The notes: generated by a model not told the origin, from the letters alone. DNA of 64,000 bases from Thiohalocapsa sp963695445 (GCA_963695445.1 CAVOGV010000031.1:1-64000), one strand, 5' to 3'; counted from the first letter of the stretch, positions 9,956-19,959 are shown. Made by a program: numbers and translations.

Positions 9956-11399
9956 AGTAGCCGAAGTTGATGTTAAAGCGGTAATTCCACTCGTTGTTGC
10001 CATCGACGCCAAAGTCACCAACGCCGTCATAGATGTTGGAGTAGTTGTCGCCTTTGCTGCCGACGAAGTAGTTGCCGTCCGAGAACGCCAAGTCGGTGTA
10101 GATATACCAGCCCTGGCGCGCCCAGGCTGCACCGACGATGGCCAACTGGCTGTCGTTGAAGTCCTTGTCGGCCTTGATGATGTTGCTGTACTCGACGTAC
10201 GGGCGCACCGAATCCAGCCAGGGGATCTGGTTGGTCTCGTACAGATAGCTTAACGACACGGCGGGGATCCATGCGTCGGTGGCGACCGGCCAGGCGAAGT
10301 CGTACGCACCCATCGGCAGCAGTTCGTCCGTTCCGAGCAGGTTGTCGCTGTCGATGTTCCACTTGTAGCGAGTGATCTGGCTGGCCAGCAGCCAGTTGTT
10401 CCAGCTGTTGGTCATGTGCAGCGATGCGGCCCAATGATCGCCGTCGTCGGCACGGCGCCCCTTGAGCTGACCCCATTCGAGGGACACGCCGAGCTTGGTG
10501 GGTATCGCGATGTCGTCGAAGCCGTAGATGGCGCGCACGTTGAACTGATTGCGCTCTTCGAAACCGTTGGGTAGCGCGGCCACCACGTCACCGTTGGGCT
10601 CCAGCGCGGAGTCCCAGACGACGGCGTCGTAGCTATAGCGGGCGCTGTCCTGGCTGGTGCCGTTGCCGTTCCACTCGCTGCGATTGTAGTAGGCGAAGTC
10701 CAGGTCCCAGTTGCCGACGCTGGTGATGTACTTGATGCCCAGATCCATGTCGTCCGACAGGCCGACGTAGTAGTGCTGGTCGAAGAACCAGCTCTGCGAC
10801 ACGCCATAGGGACCAGGCCCGAAGGGCACGCGGTTGACGCCAACCTGTACCTGACTGCCGTTGTCGAAGTCCCAGCCGAGCCAGCCGGTGTGAAGGAAAT
10901 TGTAGCCGTTGTACCAGCGGTACTCGAACTTGCCGACCAACTGTTCGTACTTCAGGTCGACATTGATGCGGAACGTATCGAGTTCGAAATTGCCGCCGTT
11001 GCCGCCCCGCGATGGGCCGTCGCCGCCGTTGGGGTAGTCGCCGAGAATATAGTTTGCTCGGATGGCACCGCCGATGGTGAAAGGTCCGACGGTGATCTTA
11101 TCGGCCTGCGGCGAACCGGCCTCGACCAATTCGGCCTCGACCTTCGCGGCCTTCTGGTTGGCCTCGGAAGCCTCGGTCTTGGCCGCGGCGAGGTCGCGTT
11201 TGGCCTGCTCCAATTCGGCCTGTAGCGCGGCGATGCGTCGCTCCAGGCTGGCGGAGTCGGTGGCGGCCCAGGCTTGGGGTGCCCCGGCCAGGGCGAGCGT
11301 GGCCAGTATGGCCATGGACAGCGCCTTGATGGGCGCGGGTTGGTGGGTTTGATGCGTTGCAAGTAGCGGGTTTTTGGCGCTTAGCGCGATGGAAGACAT
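9948..11399 (-). CDS. Outer-membrane beta-barrel porin with N-terminal coiled coil
   Basis: About 484 residues from ATG at 11399. The N-terminus has a long signal region ending near PQAWAA, followed by a coiled coil (SLERRIAALQAELEQAKRDL). The rest is beta-barrel-like: alternating aromatic strands such as GKFEYRWYNGYNF and VQVGVNRVPFGPGPYG, ending INFGYYF, the C-terminal phenylalanine being the usual BAM assembly signal. Resembles the OprO/OprP-like porin superfamily; substrate unknown. Upstream of proV on the same strand and facing an MscS channel, so a role in osmolyte entry is possible but unproven. Larger open frames on the other strand are shadows. Confidence 0.85.
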   Translation of the reverse strand: MSSIALSAKNPLLATHQTHQPAPIKALSMAILATLALAGAPQAWAATDSASLERRIAALQAELEQAKRDLAAAKTEASEANQKAAKVEAELVEAGSPQADKITVGPFTIGGAIRANYILGDYPNGGDGPSRGGNGGNFELDTFRINVDLKYEQLVGKFEYRWYNGYNFLHTGWLGWDFDNGSQVQVGVNRVPFGPGPYGVSQSWFFDQHYYVGLSDDMDLGIKYITSVGNWDLDFAYYNRSEWNGNGTSQDSARYSYDAVVWDSALEPNGDVVAALPNGFEERNQFNVRAIYGFDDIAIPTKLGVSLEWGQLKGRRADDGDHWAASLHMTNSWNNWLLASQITRYKWNIDSDNLLGTDELLPMGAYDFAWPVATDAWIPAVSLSYLYETNQIPWLDSVRPYVEYSNIIKADKDFNDSQLAIVGAAWARQGWYIYTDLAFSDGNYFVGSKGDNYSNIYDGVGDFGVDGNNEWNYRFNINFGYYF

Positions 11400-11638
11400 A
11401 GGCACCTGTTTGGGGTTGCTGTCGTGTTCAGTCTGGCTGCACGTTGCGAAATAGCAACGCGCGTCTCTAAAATACGCCTGTTTGTTGCGGGCTTGCAACT
11501 GAGTCGCCAGGTTGGTTGCCAGTTCGCTCCGTCACGCTTCGTCGTGGCAAGATGCCGCCAGACGCTGCCGGGCGGCATGCTTTCGGTACTCACAACCGGC
11601 GGTTCCGTTAGGCTCTAAACACACGTCGCAATGACACC

Positions 11639-13210
11639 ATGCAGCAATCCATCGATACGTGGACAAGCAACTATTGGCATCTCTTGCTCGGCGCCCTAGT
11701 GGTTTTCCTGTCATGGCGCATCGGGGCCCGCGTGGTCGGCGAACGGCCGCTGGCCTACCATTTCCCGCGCTTCACAGCCGCGCTCGACGTGTTAATCCTG
11801 CCGCTGTTCTGCATCGTCGGCGGTGGTCTGGTGCGGGTTGCCAACGCCGAGTTCGGTGTCGCGGAGTTCGACTGGGCCCTGAGTCAGCTGACGCTGCTGC
11901 TGGCTTGCCTGGCCGCGGGCTGGGCGCTGGCGCGGCTGATCGATGTCTCGCTATCGCTCAACGCGGAGGAGCAGTTAGGCCAACGCGTTCCGAAGCTCAT
12001 CATCGGCCTGATCTACGCGGCGCTGTTGTTTTTGGGGTTGACGGCGTTTTTGTGGCAGCAGGGCTATTCGTTCGCGGGGGTCTGGGTCTCAACCGGTGTC
12101 GCCGCCGCGGTGCTGGGTCTGGCGTTGCAGCGGACCCTCGGCGATCTGTTCTCCGGCATTGCCCTGGGGCTGGAGCGGCCGTTTCTGATCGGCGATTGGA
12201 TCGAACTCAAAGACGGCACCATCGGGCAGGTGGTGGACCTGAACTGGCGTGCCACGCATCTACGCGGTTGGGACAACGCGACCCACGTCGTCCCGAATTC
12301 GCGCATGGCGGGGGAGTCCATCAAGAACCTGCACGCCGAGACGCACCTGTTCGGCCCCTGGTATTTCGTCAAGATCCCGGCGGAGGTGGACCCGCGCTTC
12401 GCAACCGCCCTGTTGCTGGACGCGGCCATGCGTTGCGAGAGCGTGCTGAAGGTGCCGAACCCGATCGTGCGCCTCGCCGATGCCTCCAGCGTGCCCTACA
12501 GCTACATGGTCTGGGTCCACCTGAAGAACTACCCGACCGTGTTCCGCGGTCGCGAGGAGCTGTTCCGCGAGATTCACCGCAGCTTGCAGGAGGCCGGTAT
12601 CGAGGTCGCGCCGCAGATCCAGGAACTGCGGACACGACGTGCACGGGTCGCCAATGCTGAACTGCCCACCATCGCGCTGACGCTGAAGAGCCTAGACTTT
12701 GCCGACACGCTGACGGAGGCCGAGCTGACTCAGATTGCCGCGCGTAGCGAATACCGCTACTTCAACGGTGGCCATGTGCTGCTGGCCGAGGGTGCCGTTA
12801 GCGATGCCGTGTACGTGGTCGCCGGCGGTCTCGTGGATGCCACCATTCGCCTGCCCAATGGCGCGCGCAAGGTCGTCGACACGCTGGTGCCGGGCAAGCA
12901 TTTCGGCATGACCGCGATGCTAAGCCACGAGCCGGGCTTTCTCGAATTCGTCGCCAACACCGACGTGACGCTGATCCGCGTCGATCTGGACTGTGTCAGA
13001 GCCATCGTCGATGCCCGACCCGAGCTGGCTGAGATGCTCACCCGGGTGATCAAGGAACGGCTCGATGCCGCCGAAGCAGCGCGGGTTGCGAGCCGTCAGC
13101 CAGCCAAGCGGCTGACCCTGCGGGACATCCGGCTCGGCGTCGAGCGGCGCATCCGTGGCCGAATCGACCTGACCGCTAGCACCCTGCCAGCACCTGGCTT
13201 CGGCGCCTGA
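11639..13210 (+). CDS. MscS-family mechanosensitive channel with cyclic-nucleotide-binding domain
   Basis: Inner-membrane channel expected to release solutes on hypo-osmotic shock, 523 residues. About four N-terminal membrane helices (residues 12-145) are followed by the MscS pore helix region GVAAAVLGLALQRTLGDLFS and the beta domain GDWIELKDGTIGQVVDLNW. The C-terminal portion from about residue 345 is a CNMP-type cup-and-helix domain (HVLLAEGAVSDAVYVVAGGL, GKHFGMTAMLSHEPG). The fusion suggests ligand control of gating. Divergent from the porin and close to proVWX, completing an osmotic-response block. Unbroken frame. Confidence 0.92.
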   Translation: MQQSIDTWTSNYWHLLLGALVVFLSWRIGARVVGERPLAYHFPRFTAALDVLILPLFCIVGGGLVRVANAEFGVAEFDWALSQLTLLLACLAAGWALARLIDVSLSLNAEEQLGQRVPKLIIGLIYAALLFLGLTAFLWQQGYSFAGVWVSTGVAAAVLGLALQRTLGDLFSGIALGLERPFLIGDWIELKDGTIGQVVDLNWRATHLRGWDNATHVVPNSRMAGESIKNLHAETHLFGPWYFVKIPAEVDPRFATALLLDAAMRCESVLKVPNPIVRLADASSVPYSYMVWVHLKNYPTVFRGREELFREIHRSLQEAGIEVAPQIQELRTRRARVANAELPTIALTLKSLDFADTLTEAELTQIAARSEYRYFNGGHVLLAEGAVSDAVYVVAGGLVDATIRLPNGARKVVDTLVPGKHFGMTAMLSHEPGFLEFVANTDVTLIRVDLDCVRAIVDARPELAEMLTRVIKERLDAAEAARVASRQPAKRLTLRDIRLGVERRIRGRIDLTASTLPAPGFGA

Positions 13211-13411
13211 GGATGGCCAATGGCAAGATGCCTCGGTTGCGCTGAGCGACCGCGTGCCCCATCTCCGTTTTCGGAGCATGAGAGTCGTCGCGTAACGGGG
13301 ACAGGGGGCAATGACATTCGTCGTTCTAGCTTGCCCAGCTTCCGTCACTGGTGGCTGGGCCTCCGGTAACACGTCCAGGTTTTTCTTATTGCTGCTGCCG
13401 AGGAGATAACA

Positions 13412-14011
13412 ATGCGTTTCAATCTTAATTCGTTCGTGGTGCCCGTTGCGCTTGGTGCGTCGTTGTTTGCCGGATCGGCCCTTGCCGGCTGGTCCATGGA
13501 CCCGGCACGGTCGCACCTTGCCTTCATGTCGATCAAGGCGAAGGACGTGGCCGAGGTGCACAGTTTCACCGAGATGACGGGAACCATCGCTGACGACGGC
13601 CAGGTGTCCGTGTCGATGATGCTCGACAGCGTCGAGACCCTGATCCCGATCCGCAACGAGCGTATGCGGGAGTTTCTGTTCGACACCACCGACTACAAGG
13701 ATGCGACGCTGACGGCCAAGGTCGACCCCGCCCTCATCGCCGACATGAAACCCGGCGACATCGCCGAAATCACCGCCGAAGGCACCCTGTCCATGCACGG
13801 TGCCACGCAGCCGATGGTGTTGAACATGCAGGCGGCGAAGGTCGCGGACGGAACCGTCATGGTCGCCAGCACCAAGCCGCTGGTCATCGACGCCGCCAAG
13901 TTCGGCATGAGCGACGGCGTCGAAAAGCTGCGCGAGATCGCGGGGCTGGACAGCATCAGCAACGCCGTACCCGTCACGTTCGTGATGACCTTCGTGCAAA
14001 CCGCTCCATAG
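13412..14011 (+). CDS. YceI family periplasmic protein
   Basis: 199 residues with a clear Sec signal (MRFNLNSFVVPVALGASLFA...ALAG) and the YceI lipocalin-like beta-barrel: WSMDPARSHLAFMSIKAKDV, HSFTEMTGTI, TLIPIRNERMREFLFDT and AEGTLSMHGATQPM. Family members bind polyisoprenoid-type lipids in the periplasm; the exact role here is unknown. The ATG is preceded by a purine-rich GAGGAG ribosome site. Followed directly by a 133-bp tandem repeat array. Confidence 0.93.
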   Translation: MRFNLNSFVVPVALGASLFAGSALAGWSMDPARSHLAFMSIKAKDVAEVHSFTEMTGTIADDGQVSVSMMLDSVETLIPIRNERMREFLFDTTDYKDATLTAKVDPALIADMKPGDIAEITAEGTLSMHGATQPMVLNMQAAKVADGTVMVASTKPLVIDAAKFGMSDGVEKLREIAGLDSISNAVPVTFVMTFVQTAP

Positions 14012-14033
14012 CGGCTTGGCGAGGGCACTGGGA

Positions 14034-14452
14034 GCGCCGACTTCCAGTCGGCTAGGGCGCGCTAGCGCCCTTGAGAACGCGCTGCGGACCACCGGAGTCG
14101 CATCAACCCCGGCCGTCGGGCGACGCGGCGAGCCGACCGGAGGTCGGCGGTCCCGTCGACGCCGGTGCGCCGACTTCCAGTCGGCTGGGGCGCGCTAGCG
14201 CCCTTGAGAACGCGCTGCGGACCACCGGAGTCGCGTCAACCCCGGCCGTCGGGCGACGCGGCGAGCCGACCGGAGGTCGGCGGTCCTATCGACGCCGGTG
14301 CGCCGACTTCCAGTCGGCCAGGGCGCGCTAGCGCCCTTGAGGACGCGCCGCGGACCACCGGAGTCGCATCAACCCCGGCCGTCGGGCGACGCGGCGAGCC
14401 GACCGGAGGTCGGCGGTCCCATCGACGCCGGTGCGCCGACCTCCGGTCGGCC
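14034..14452. repeat. 133-bp tandem repeat, 3 full copies plus partial fourth
   Basis: Units begin with GCGCCGAC at 14034, 14167, 14300 and 14433, exactly 133 bp apart, and differ at only a few positions. Each holds two palindromes, GCCGACTTCCAGTCGGC and GCCGACCGGAGGTCGGC, plus a GGGCGCGCTAGCGCCC palindrome. All frames are open through parts of the array, giving repetitive Arg/Ala/Gly-rich translations that look like artefacts. It lies between convergent yceI and the hydrolase gene. Single diverged palindromes of this family recur at 36421-36524 and 42640-42750. Confidence 0.95.
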
Positions 14453-14498
14453 CGTATTACTCAAGACGCCACCGTTACGGCGTTTCTCCAACACCGCC

Positions 14499-15821
14499 TC
14501 ACTCCACGGCCGGAAATTCCCACACGACTGGACCCTTCTTGACGAGTTCCCGTCCGGGCTCACCGAGTCTCGTGCCATAGCGCAGGAGTTCGATGACATC
14601 GGAACTGACTTGCGGATTGGTGGTGAAGTAGGAGTGACCAAAGGCGTCGGTGCGCTCCCCTTCGTAGATCACGATGTCGATCCTGCCCAAGCGGGCTACG
14701 TATTCCTGGCTCTTTGGGCTGATGTCATCGGCACGCATGTTTCCGATACGTGTCCGGCTGCGGAAGAGGATACGCGACACCAACAGCGCCCGGTCCTGAG
14801 GCGAGGAGTAGATCGTCATGCGCCCGCGCAGGGAGCGCGGCATCCGGCCGCTCGGCCAGACCGAGATCAAGTCCGGGTCCGAGACATAGGCGGTGATGGT
14901 CTGCCCGGCGACGTCCACATCGATGTCAGGCGAGAACAGCACGACGTTGTCGATCTTCAGCGCCACGGCCGGTTCCTGACCGGCGCCGATGGACTCCAGG
15001 ATCAATTCCCGCAGCGCATCCAGTAGCAGCGCCGTGCCGCGACTGTGGGCGAGCAATTGCACCCGCTCGACCCCAGGCGTGGTGGCGAGCAGTCGGATGG
15101 TCTTTTTCAGATGCCCCACCGCGTAGTCCGCCGACTCCGTGGTCGCGGTGTAAGAGGTCAGAAAATTTCCGCTGGCGGAGGCCGGCCAGGTAAAGAAGGC
15201 GCACACCGATTCTCGGCCGAGAAAGTGACACAACTCGGCACTGGTGAAGGCCGCCGTCTCGAAGGTCTCGTTAAAGCCATGGACGTACAGCACGACCTCC
15301 TTGCGTGGCGACGCGGCGATACGTTGCTTGACCTCATCGACCAACTGACTCTTGGCCAGTTGATGCAGGCGCATGTCGGCGTCGTCGCGATACACGTCGT
15401 TTTCCGGCGTCAAGCGGATGCCGTAGGGTTCCGTCGGGAAACTGCCTATCTGCGACACCTTTCCCAGGGACAGATCCATGTCCCGCGTGCGTTCGCCGAG
15501 CGCGCTCTCCCGCCGTAGATCGTCCCAGGACATACCCGGTCCGATACGCACGCGGGCGCTGCCGAAAGCGATCCGGTTCGCCCGCGCCTCGCCGAACGGC
15601 TGTGTGCTTTCCGGGTCGGTCTCGACGCCACGGTCGGTGATGAACAGCAGATCCACGTCCGTGCTGCCCAGCGCCTCGCGCGGCTGCTCAAAGAGCGTTT
15701 CGCCGCCCGGTTGCTGATACAGCAACGGCGTAGGCATCAATTGCCGCGGCTTGCTCGCGCAGCCCGCAAGCAGAAGGGCCGCGCTCAGCAGGACGAGCGG
15801 TGGGGCAGGTGTGCGCAACAT
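14499..15821 (-). CDS. Alpha/beta-hydrolase lipoprotein (DUF900-type)
   Basis: About 440 residues from ATG at 15821: a lipoprotein signal PPLVLLSAALLLAGCASK with lipobox cysteine, so probably membrane anchored. Family signatures: VDLLFITDRGVE near the start, VVLYVHGFNETFETAAF, and the nucleophile motif LLAHSRGTALLLDAL (G-x-S-x-G-like, AHSRG). Members are esterase-like proteins of unknown substrate. The 3' end faces the tandem repeat. It is downstream of the histidine kinase on the same strand with a gap of about 210 bp. Frame intact. Confidence 0.88.
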   Translation of the reverse strand: MLRTPAPPLVLLSAALLLAGCASKPRQLMPTPLLYQQPGGETLFEQPREALGSTDVDLLFITDRGVETDPESTQPFGEARANRIAFGSARVRIGPGMSWDDLRRESALGERTRDMDLSLGKVSQIGSFPTEPYGIRLTPENDVYRDDADMRLHQLAKSQLVDEVKQRIAASPRKEVVLYVHGFNETFETAAFTSAELCHFLGRESVCAFFTWPASASGNFLTSYTATTESADYAVGHLKKTIRLLATTPGVERVQLLAHSRGTALLLDALRELILESIGAGQEPAVALKIDNVVLFSPDIDVDVAGQTITAYVSDPDLISVWPSGRMPRSLRGRMTIYSSPQDRALLVSRILFRSRTRIGNMRADDISPKSQEYVARLGRIDIVIYEGERTDAFGHSYFTTNPQVSSDVIELLRYGTRLGEPGRELVKKGPVVWEFPAVE

Positions 15822-16033
15822 CTGAGTGCCTCCAGGGGGCGATGGGATTGGTAGGGAATAGGTATCAGCGTCCGCGTCCGTCGCGCTGGTCGGAGGGCGG
15901 CAATGCACGATCGTTTGGCCGCGGGGAAACGGCGTCGACATGCCGTGGCAGCTTCACTGGGACTTCGCGGCATGATACGCGTATCGCCGCACGAATCGGG
16001 TCGCGAGCTCGTAGGCCCGAACAACCAACCCGG

Positions 16034-17454
16034 CTAGGCGGCCCGTTCGACCCTGAGCACGACGCGCAAGCCCGGCGCGGCATCCTCCAGCCGCAGCTCG
16101 GCGGCGTGGAGTTGCGCGACGGCCTGCACCAGGCTCAGGCCGAGCCCGTGCCCAGGCGTCGGAGCGACTCGCGTCAATGCGATAGAAGCGCTGCAACACC
16201 TTGTCGCGCAGCGGGGCGGGAATTCCGGGGCCGGAGTCGGTCACGGTGATCTCGACGGAGTCGTCGACCGACCGGGCACGCAGCGCGATCTCGCCGCCGT
16301 CGGGGGTGTACTTGATGGCATTGTCGAGCAGATTGGCGAGGGCCTGGAACAAGCAGGTCGCGGTCGCCGTGCACGCGCAGCCCCGCGTCGGCGTCGGCGT
16401 CGGCGCTGCCGGCCGATCTGGCGGGAAGCACATGCAAACGCTGCGCCTTGTCCGCCGCCAACGGCTCGTAGAGTTCGGCCACGTCGTGCAGCAGCGGCAC
16501 CAGGTCGAGGTGCGCAAAGGCGGCGCGGCGGCTACCCGACTCGACCCGGGCGATGCGCAACAGCGCGTTGAAGGCACTCAGCAGTTCCTCGGCGTCGAGG
16601 ATGGCGGCATCGACACCGGCGGCGGATTCCGGCGACAGGTCGGTGTCGCGCAGTTGGCTGAGCTTGGTGTGCAGCCGGCTCAGCGGCGTGCGCAGGTCAT
16701 GGGCGATGTTGTCGCTGACCTGACGCACGCTGGCCATCAGCGCCTCGATGCGCGCGAGCATGCGGTTGAGATTCACCGCCAGCTGATCGAACTCGTCGCC
16801 GCTGCCATCGCTCGGAACGCGCCGGGACAGGTCGCCGTCCATGATCTCGCGGCCGACCTCGTTGACGGTCTCGATGCGACGCACCACGCCCGCACTCATC
16901 AGCCAGCCGCCGAGCAGCGCCAGCGCGGCGGTGATGGCGAGTCCCCAGGCCAGGGCGTCTTGGATCAGGTCGCGCGTGGCGGCAAGCTCACGGATGTCGC
17001 GGCCGACGAGCAGCCGCAAGCCTCCTCGCAGCCGGAAGACCTTGGCACGGGCAGCGTGCGCCTGCGGCGCGCTGCCGTGCTCGCTGTCGACCGGCTGGCG
17101 CAGTCGAAAATCCACCCAGCCGTCGTCGTCCGGCTCGGCGGCGGGCCAGGCCTCGACGTTACCCACCAGGGGTTGGTAATCCTCGTCCGCAAGCAGGTAG
17201 ACGCCGGCCCCGGCGGGATCACGAGCGGCCCGCTCGGCGATGATGACGGACAGCCCGGTCAGTCCGCGGCGGCGGTATTGCTCGGCAAGCCCTTGGACCT
17301 CGGCGCCGATGGTGGCGTCCGTCTGACGCGCCATGAAACCGGCGGTCGACCAGTAGATGAAGCCGAGCAGGATGGCCACCGACACGCCGAGCAGCAGCAC
17401 ATACAGCACCGCCAGACGGAAGGTGAAGCTGGAAAGGACGATGCGCGCCCTCAA
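16034..17454 (-). CDS. Sensor histidine kinase, OmpR-partner type (frame-broken)
   Basis: Membrane kinase of a two-component pair. First membrane helix around residues 11-33, periplasmic loop of about 130 residues, second helix around 167-190, HAMP region (MDGDLSRRVPSDGSGDEFDQ), then the H-box SDNIAHDLRTPLSRLH. The ATP-binding half lies in other frames: N-box LANLLDNAIKYTPDGG, DSGPGIPAPLRDKVL, and finally GHGLGLSLVQAVAQLH to a stop at 16034. Frame breaks are needed near 16360 and 16160. Its ATG overlaps the regulator stop by 4 bp (ATGA), so both are translated together. Signal sensed unknown. Confidence 0.85.
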
Positions 17455-18137
17455 GGGTTCGAGGGCGCCCGCAGCACGTAGCCGGCGCCGCGCACGGTAT
17501 GCAGCAGCGGTTGCTCGAACTCCTTGTCGATCTTGCCCCGCAGCCGACTGACGTGCACATCGATGACGTTGGTCTGGGGATCGAAATTGTAGTCCCAGAC
17601 ATGTTCCAGCAGCATGGTGCGGGTGACCACCTGTCCGGCGTGGCGCATCAGATACTCCAGCAGCCGAAACTCCCGCGGTTGCAGCGCGATGGCCTGGCCG
17701 GCGCGGCTGACTTCGCGCGTCAGCAGATCCATCTCCAGGTCGCCGAGCGAGAGCCGTGTCTCGGGCTGATCGCCGGGCACCGCCCGGCGCAGCAATGCCT
17801 CGACCCGCGCGTGCAGTTCGGAGAAGGCAAACGGCTTGACCAAGTAGTCGTCGCCACCGGCACGCAGACCATCCACGCGGTCGTCCACGTCGCCCAGCGC
17901 GCTCAGAATCAGCACCGGCGTCTTGTCACCGGAGGCCCGCAGTGTCCGCACGATGCCAAGCCCATCCAGCGATGGCAGCATGCGATCGACCACCAGCACG
18001 TCGTAATCGTTACCGGCCGCCCGCAGCAACCCGTCACGCCCATCCGCGGCGTGTTCGACCACGGCACCAATCTCGGCGAAGGCCTTGGTCAAATACGCCG
18101 CGAGCTGGGCGTCGTCTTCGATGATCAGGACTCGCAT
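17451..18137 (-). CDS. OmpR/PhoB-family response regulator
   Basis: About 228 residues from ATG at 18137. Receiver domain: acidic pocket LIIEDDAQ, phosphoacceptor in VLVVDRMLPSLDG, conserved Ser/Thr region VLILSALG and lysine in YLVKPFAFSE. C-terminal winged-helix DNA-binding domain: LQPREFRLLEYLMRHAGQVVTRTMLLEHVW and NVIDVHVSRLRGKID. QseB/PhoP-like in general form. Forms an operon with the kinase through a 4-bp overlap. The upstream degP-like gene is a plausible envelope-stress target but no binding site could be identified. Frame intact. Confidence 0.95.
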   Translation of the reverse strand: MRVLIIEDDAQLAAYLTKAFAEIGAVVEHAADGRDGLLRAAGNDYDVLVVDRMLPSLDGLGIVRTLRASGDKTPVLILSALGDVDDRVDGLRAGGDDYLVKPFAFSELHARVEALLRRAVPGDQPETRLSLGDLEMDLLTREVSRAGQAIALQPREFRLLEYLMRHAGQVVTRTMLLEHVWDYNFDPQTNVIDVHVSRLRGKIDKEFEQPLLHTVRGAGYVLRAPSNP

Positions 18138-18310
18138 TGGGGCGAAGGTTCTAGGATCGAGGTTCGCGTTGCTAGCTTCGGGCATGCTGGGCTACATCCT
18201 CGCTCACCCCAGTCAGTAGTGATTTCTTGCACAGAGTCGTCACCGAGATTGGTTTTGGGGCAAAAGGTTTGCAGATGCGGCGAATATTACAGCGACTACC
18301 GAGAATTGTT

Positions 18311-18386
18311 CTCCGAAGGGCCGAGCGCCAACCTAGGGCCAGATACGCGCCATCAAGCTGCGCGGAGGCACTAGGTACTCGGCCCT
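18311..18386. repeat. CTCCGAAGGGCCGAG palindromic element, copy 2
   Basis: Starts CTCCGAAGGGCCGAGCGC, as does copy 1 at 9711, and closes with CTCGGCCCT. Additional inverted CCTAGGGCC/GGGCCCTAGG stretches give a nested GC-rich foldback ending near 18403. It sits only about 10-25 bases after the degP stop in the gene's direction, where it could end or protect the degP transcript. Confidence 0.65.
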
Positions 18387-18411
18387 AGGTACTGGGCCCT
18401 AGGTCCTATCT

Positions 18412-19959
18412 TCACGCAAACGGCACCGCAACGAAGCGCTGCTCGCCGTCTTTTTCCACCCGCAACAGCACGGATGGGCGTTCCTGCTTGGCGGCATCGC
18501 GCACGGCATTGGCCACCTCGTCCGGGGAGGACACGGCGTTCTGCCCGACCATCGAGATCAGGCTGCCGGCCTCGATGCCGGCGCGCGCGGCGGGGCTGCC
18601 GGCCTCGACCTGCGCCACCAGCACGCCAACGGCGTCTGCTTCCAAACCGCGCTCGGCGCGCAGTGCCGGCGTCAGCGGCGCCAGCATCAGCCCGATGCGG
18701 GGCTCGTCGTCCGCCGTTGCGGCGGGTTCGCGCTGGGCCAAATCCTCGCCGGGCATGCGGCCGATGGTGACGTCGATGACGCGCACCTTGCCGCCGCGGA
18801 TCACCTCGAGCTCGATCTTGGTACCGGCGTCGATGCCGGCGATGAGCTTGGTCAGGTCGCGATATTCTTCCATCTCACGGCCAGCGGCGCGCAGGATCAC
18901 GTCGCCACTGCGCACACCGGCGGCCTCGGCGGGGCTGTCCGCCAATACATCGGCCACCAACACGCCGGAGGCGCTGTCCAGCCCCAGGCTGCCGGCCACC
19001 GCGTCGGTGACGGGCTGGATCTGAACGCCAAGCCAGCCGCGCTCGACACGGCCGTTGGTGCGCAGCTGATCGACGACGTCGGCCACGGTCTCGGCCGGGA
19101 TCGCGAAGCCGATGCCGATGTTGCCGCCGCTCGGCGAAAAGATGGCGGTGTTGACGCCGATCACGCGACCGCGGGCATCGAACAGCGGGCCGCCGGAATT
19201 GCCCCGGTTGATGGGGGCGTCGATCTGCAAATAGTCGTCGTAGGGGCCGGACTGGATGTCGCGGCCACGCGCCGAGATGATGCCGGCGTTGACGGACCCG
19301 CCGAGACCGAACGGATTACCCACCGCCAGCACCCAGTCGCCGACGCGAGCCGAGCCGCTGTCGGAGAGTTCCACATAGGCCTGCGGCTGGTCGGTGTCGA
19401 CCTTGATCAGGGCGAGATCGGTCTTCGGATCGCGGCCGATGACGCGTGCCTCGGCCGTCGAGCCGTCGGTCAGGGTCACCTCGATGCGGTCGGCCCCTTC
19501 CACGACATGGTTGTTGGTGACGATGTAACCGTCGGCGGTGATGAAGAAGCCGGAGCCCTCGCCCTCACGCTCGCGGGGCTGCATGTCCGGCATGCCGCCG
19601 AATTGCTTGAAGAACTCGTGCATTGGCGAGCCCTCGGGAAGGCCCTGGCCCGGCATGGACATGCGCTGCAACGGCTTTTGCGCCACGGTCACGTTGACCA
19701 CCGCCGGGGTTACGCGCTCGACAACGTCGGCGAAACCGGGCGGACCGGCGGGTTGCTCCAGTGGCTGCTGCGGGACCGCGTTGGACTCGACCTTGGCGGC
19801 ATCGGCGTTGCCGATCGTCGCCAGCGTCGCGCTAAGCGCCAGGGTCACCGCCACGGCGCCGGCGAGCGCCGCACGCCGGAAACCCTGAGACTCCGGCTGC
19901 TGCACCGCGAGCGCGCGGACTGGCCCGCGGACGGCCCGGTTGAAGGTTGTTGGTGTCAT
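18412..19959 (-). CDS. Periplasmic serine protease of the DegP/DegQ (Do) family
   Basis: Envelope quality-control protease and chaperone, 515 residues. An Arg-rich N-terminus is followed by a signal anchor (AALAGAVAVTLALSATLATI). Catalytic triad: His151 in VTNNHVVEGAD, Asp181 in RDPKTDLALIKV, Ser255 in NRGNSGGPLF. Two PDZ domains follow (about 300-390, 415-510). The start is uncertain: an ATG at 19975 in another frame has a better AGAGGAACG ribosome site and could be the true start if one base is misread. An OmpR-type two-component system lies downstream on the same strand. Confidence 0.93.
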   Translation of the reverse strand: MTPTTFNRAVRGPVRALAVQQPESQGFRRAALAGAVAVTLALSATLATIGNADAAKVESNAVPQQPLEQPAGPPGFADVVERVTPAVVNVTVAQKPLQRMSMPGQGLPEGSPMHEFFKQFGGMPDMQPREREGEGSGFFITADGYIVTNNHVVEGADRIEVTLTDGSTAEARVIGRDPKTDLALIKVDTDQPQAYVELSDSGSARVGDWVLAVGNPFGLGGSVNAGIISARGRDIQSGPYDDYLQIDAPINRGNSGGPLFDARGRVIGVNTAIFSPSGGNIGIGFAIPAETVADVVDQLRTNGRVERGWLGVQIQPVTDAVAGSLGLDSASGVLVADVLADSPAEAAGVRSGDVILRAAGREMEEYRDLTKLIAGIDAGTKIELEVIRGGKVRVIDVTIGRMPGEDLAQREPAATADDEPRIGLMLAPLTPALRAERGLEADAVGVLVAQVEAGSPAARAGIEAGSLISMVGQNAVSSPDEVANAVRDAAKQERPSVLLRVEKDGEQRFVAVPFA

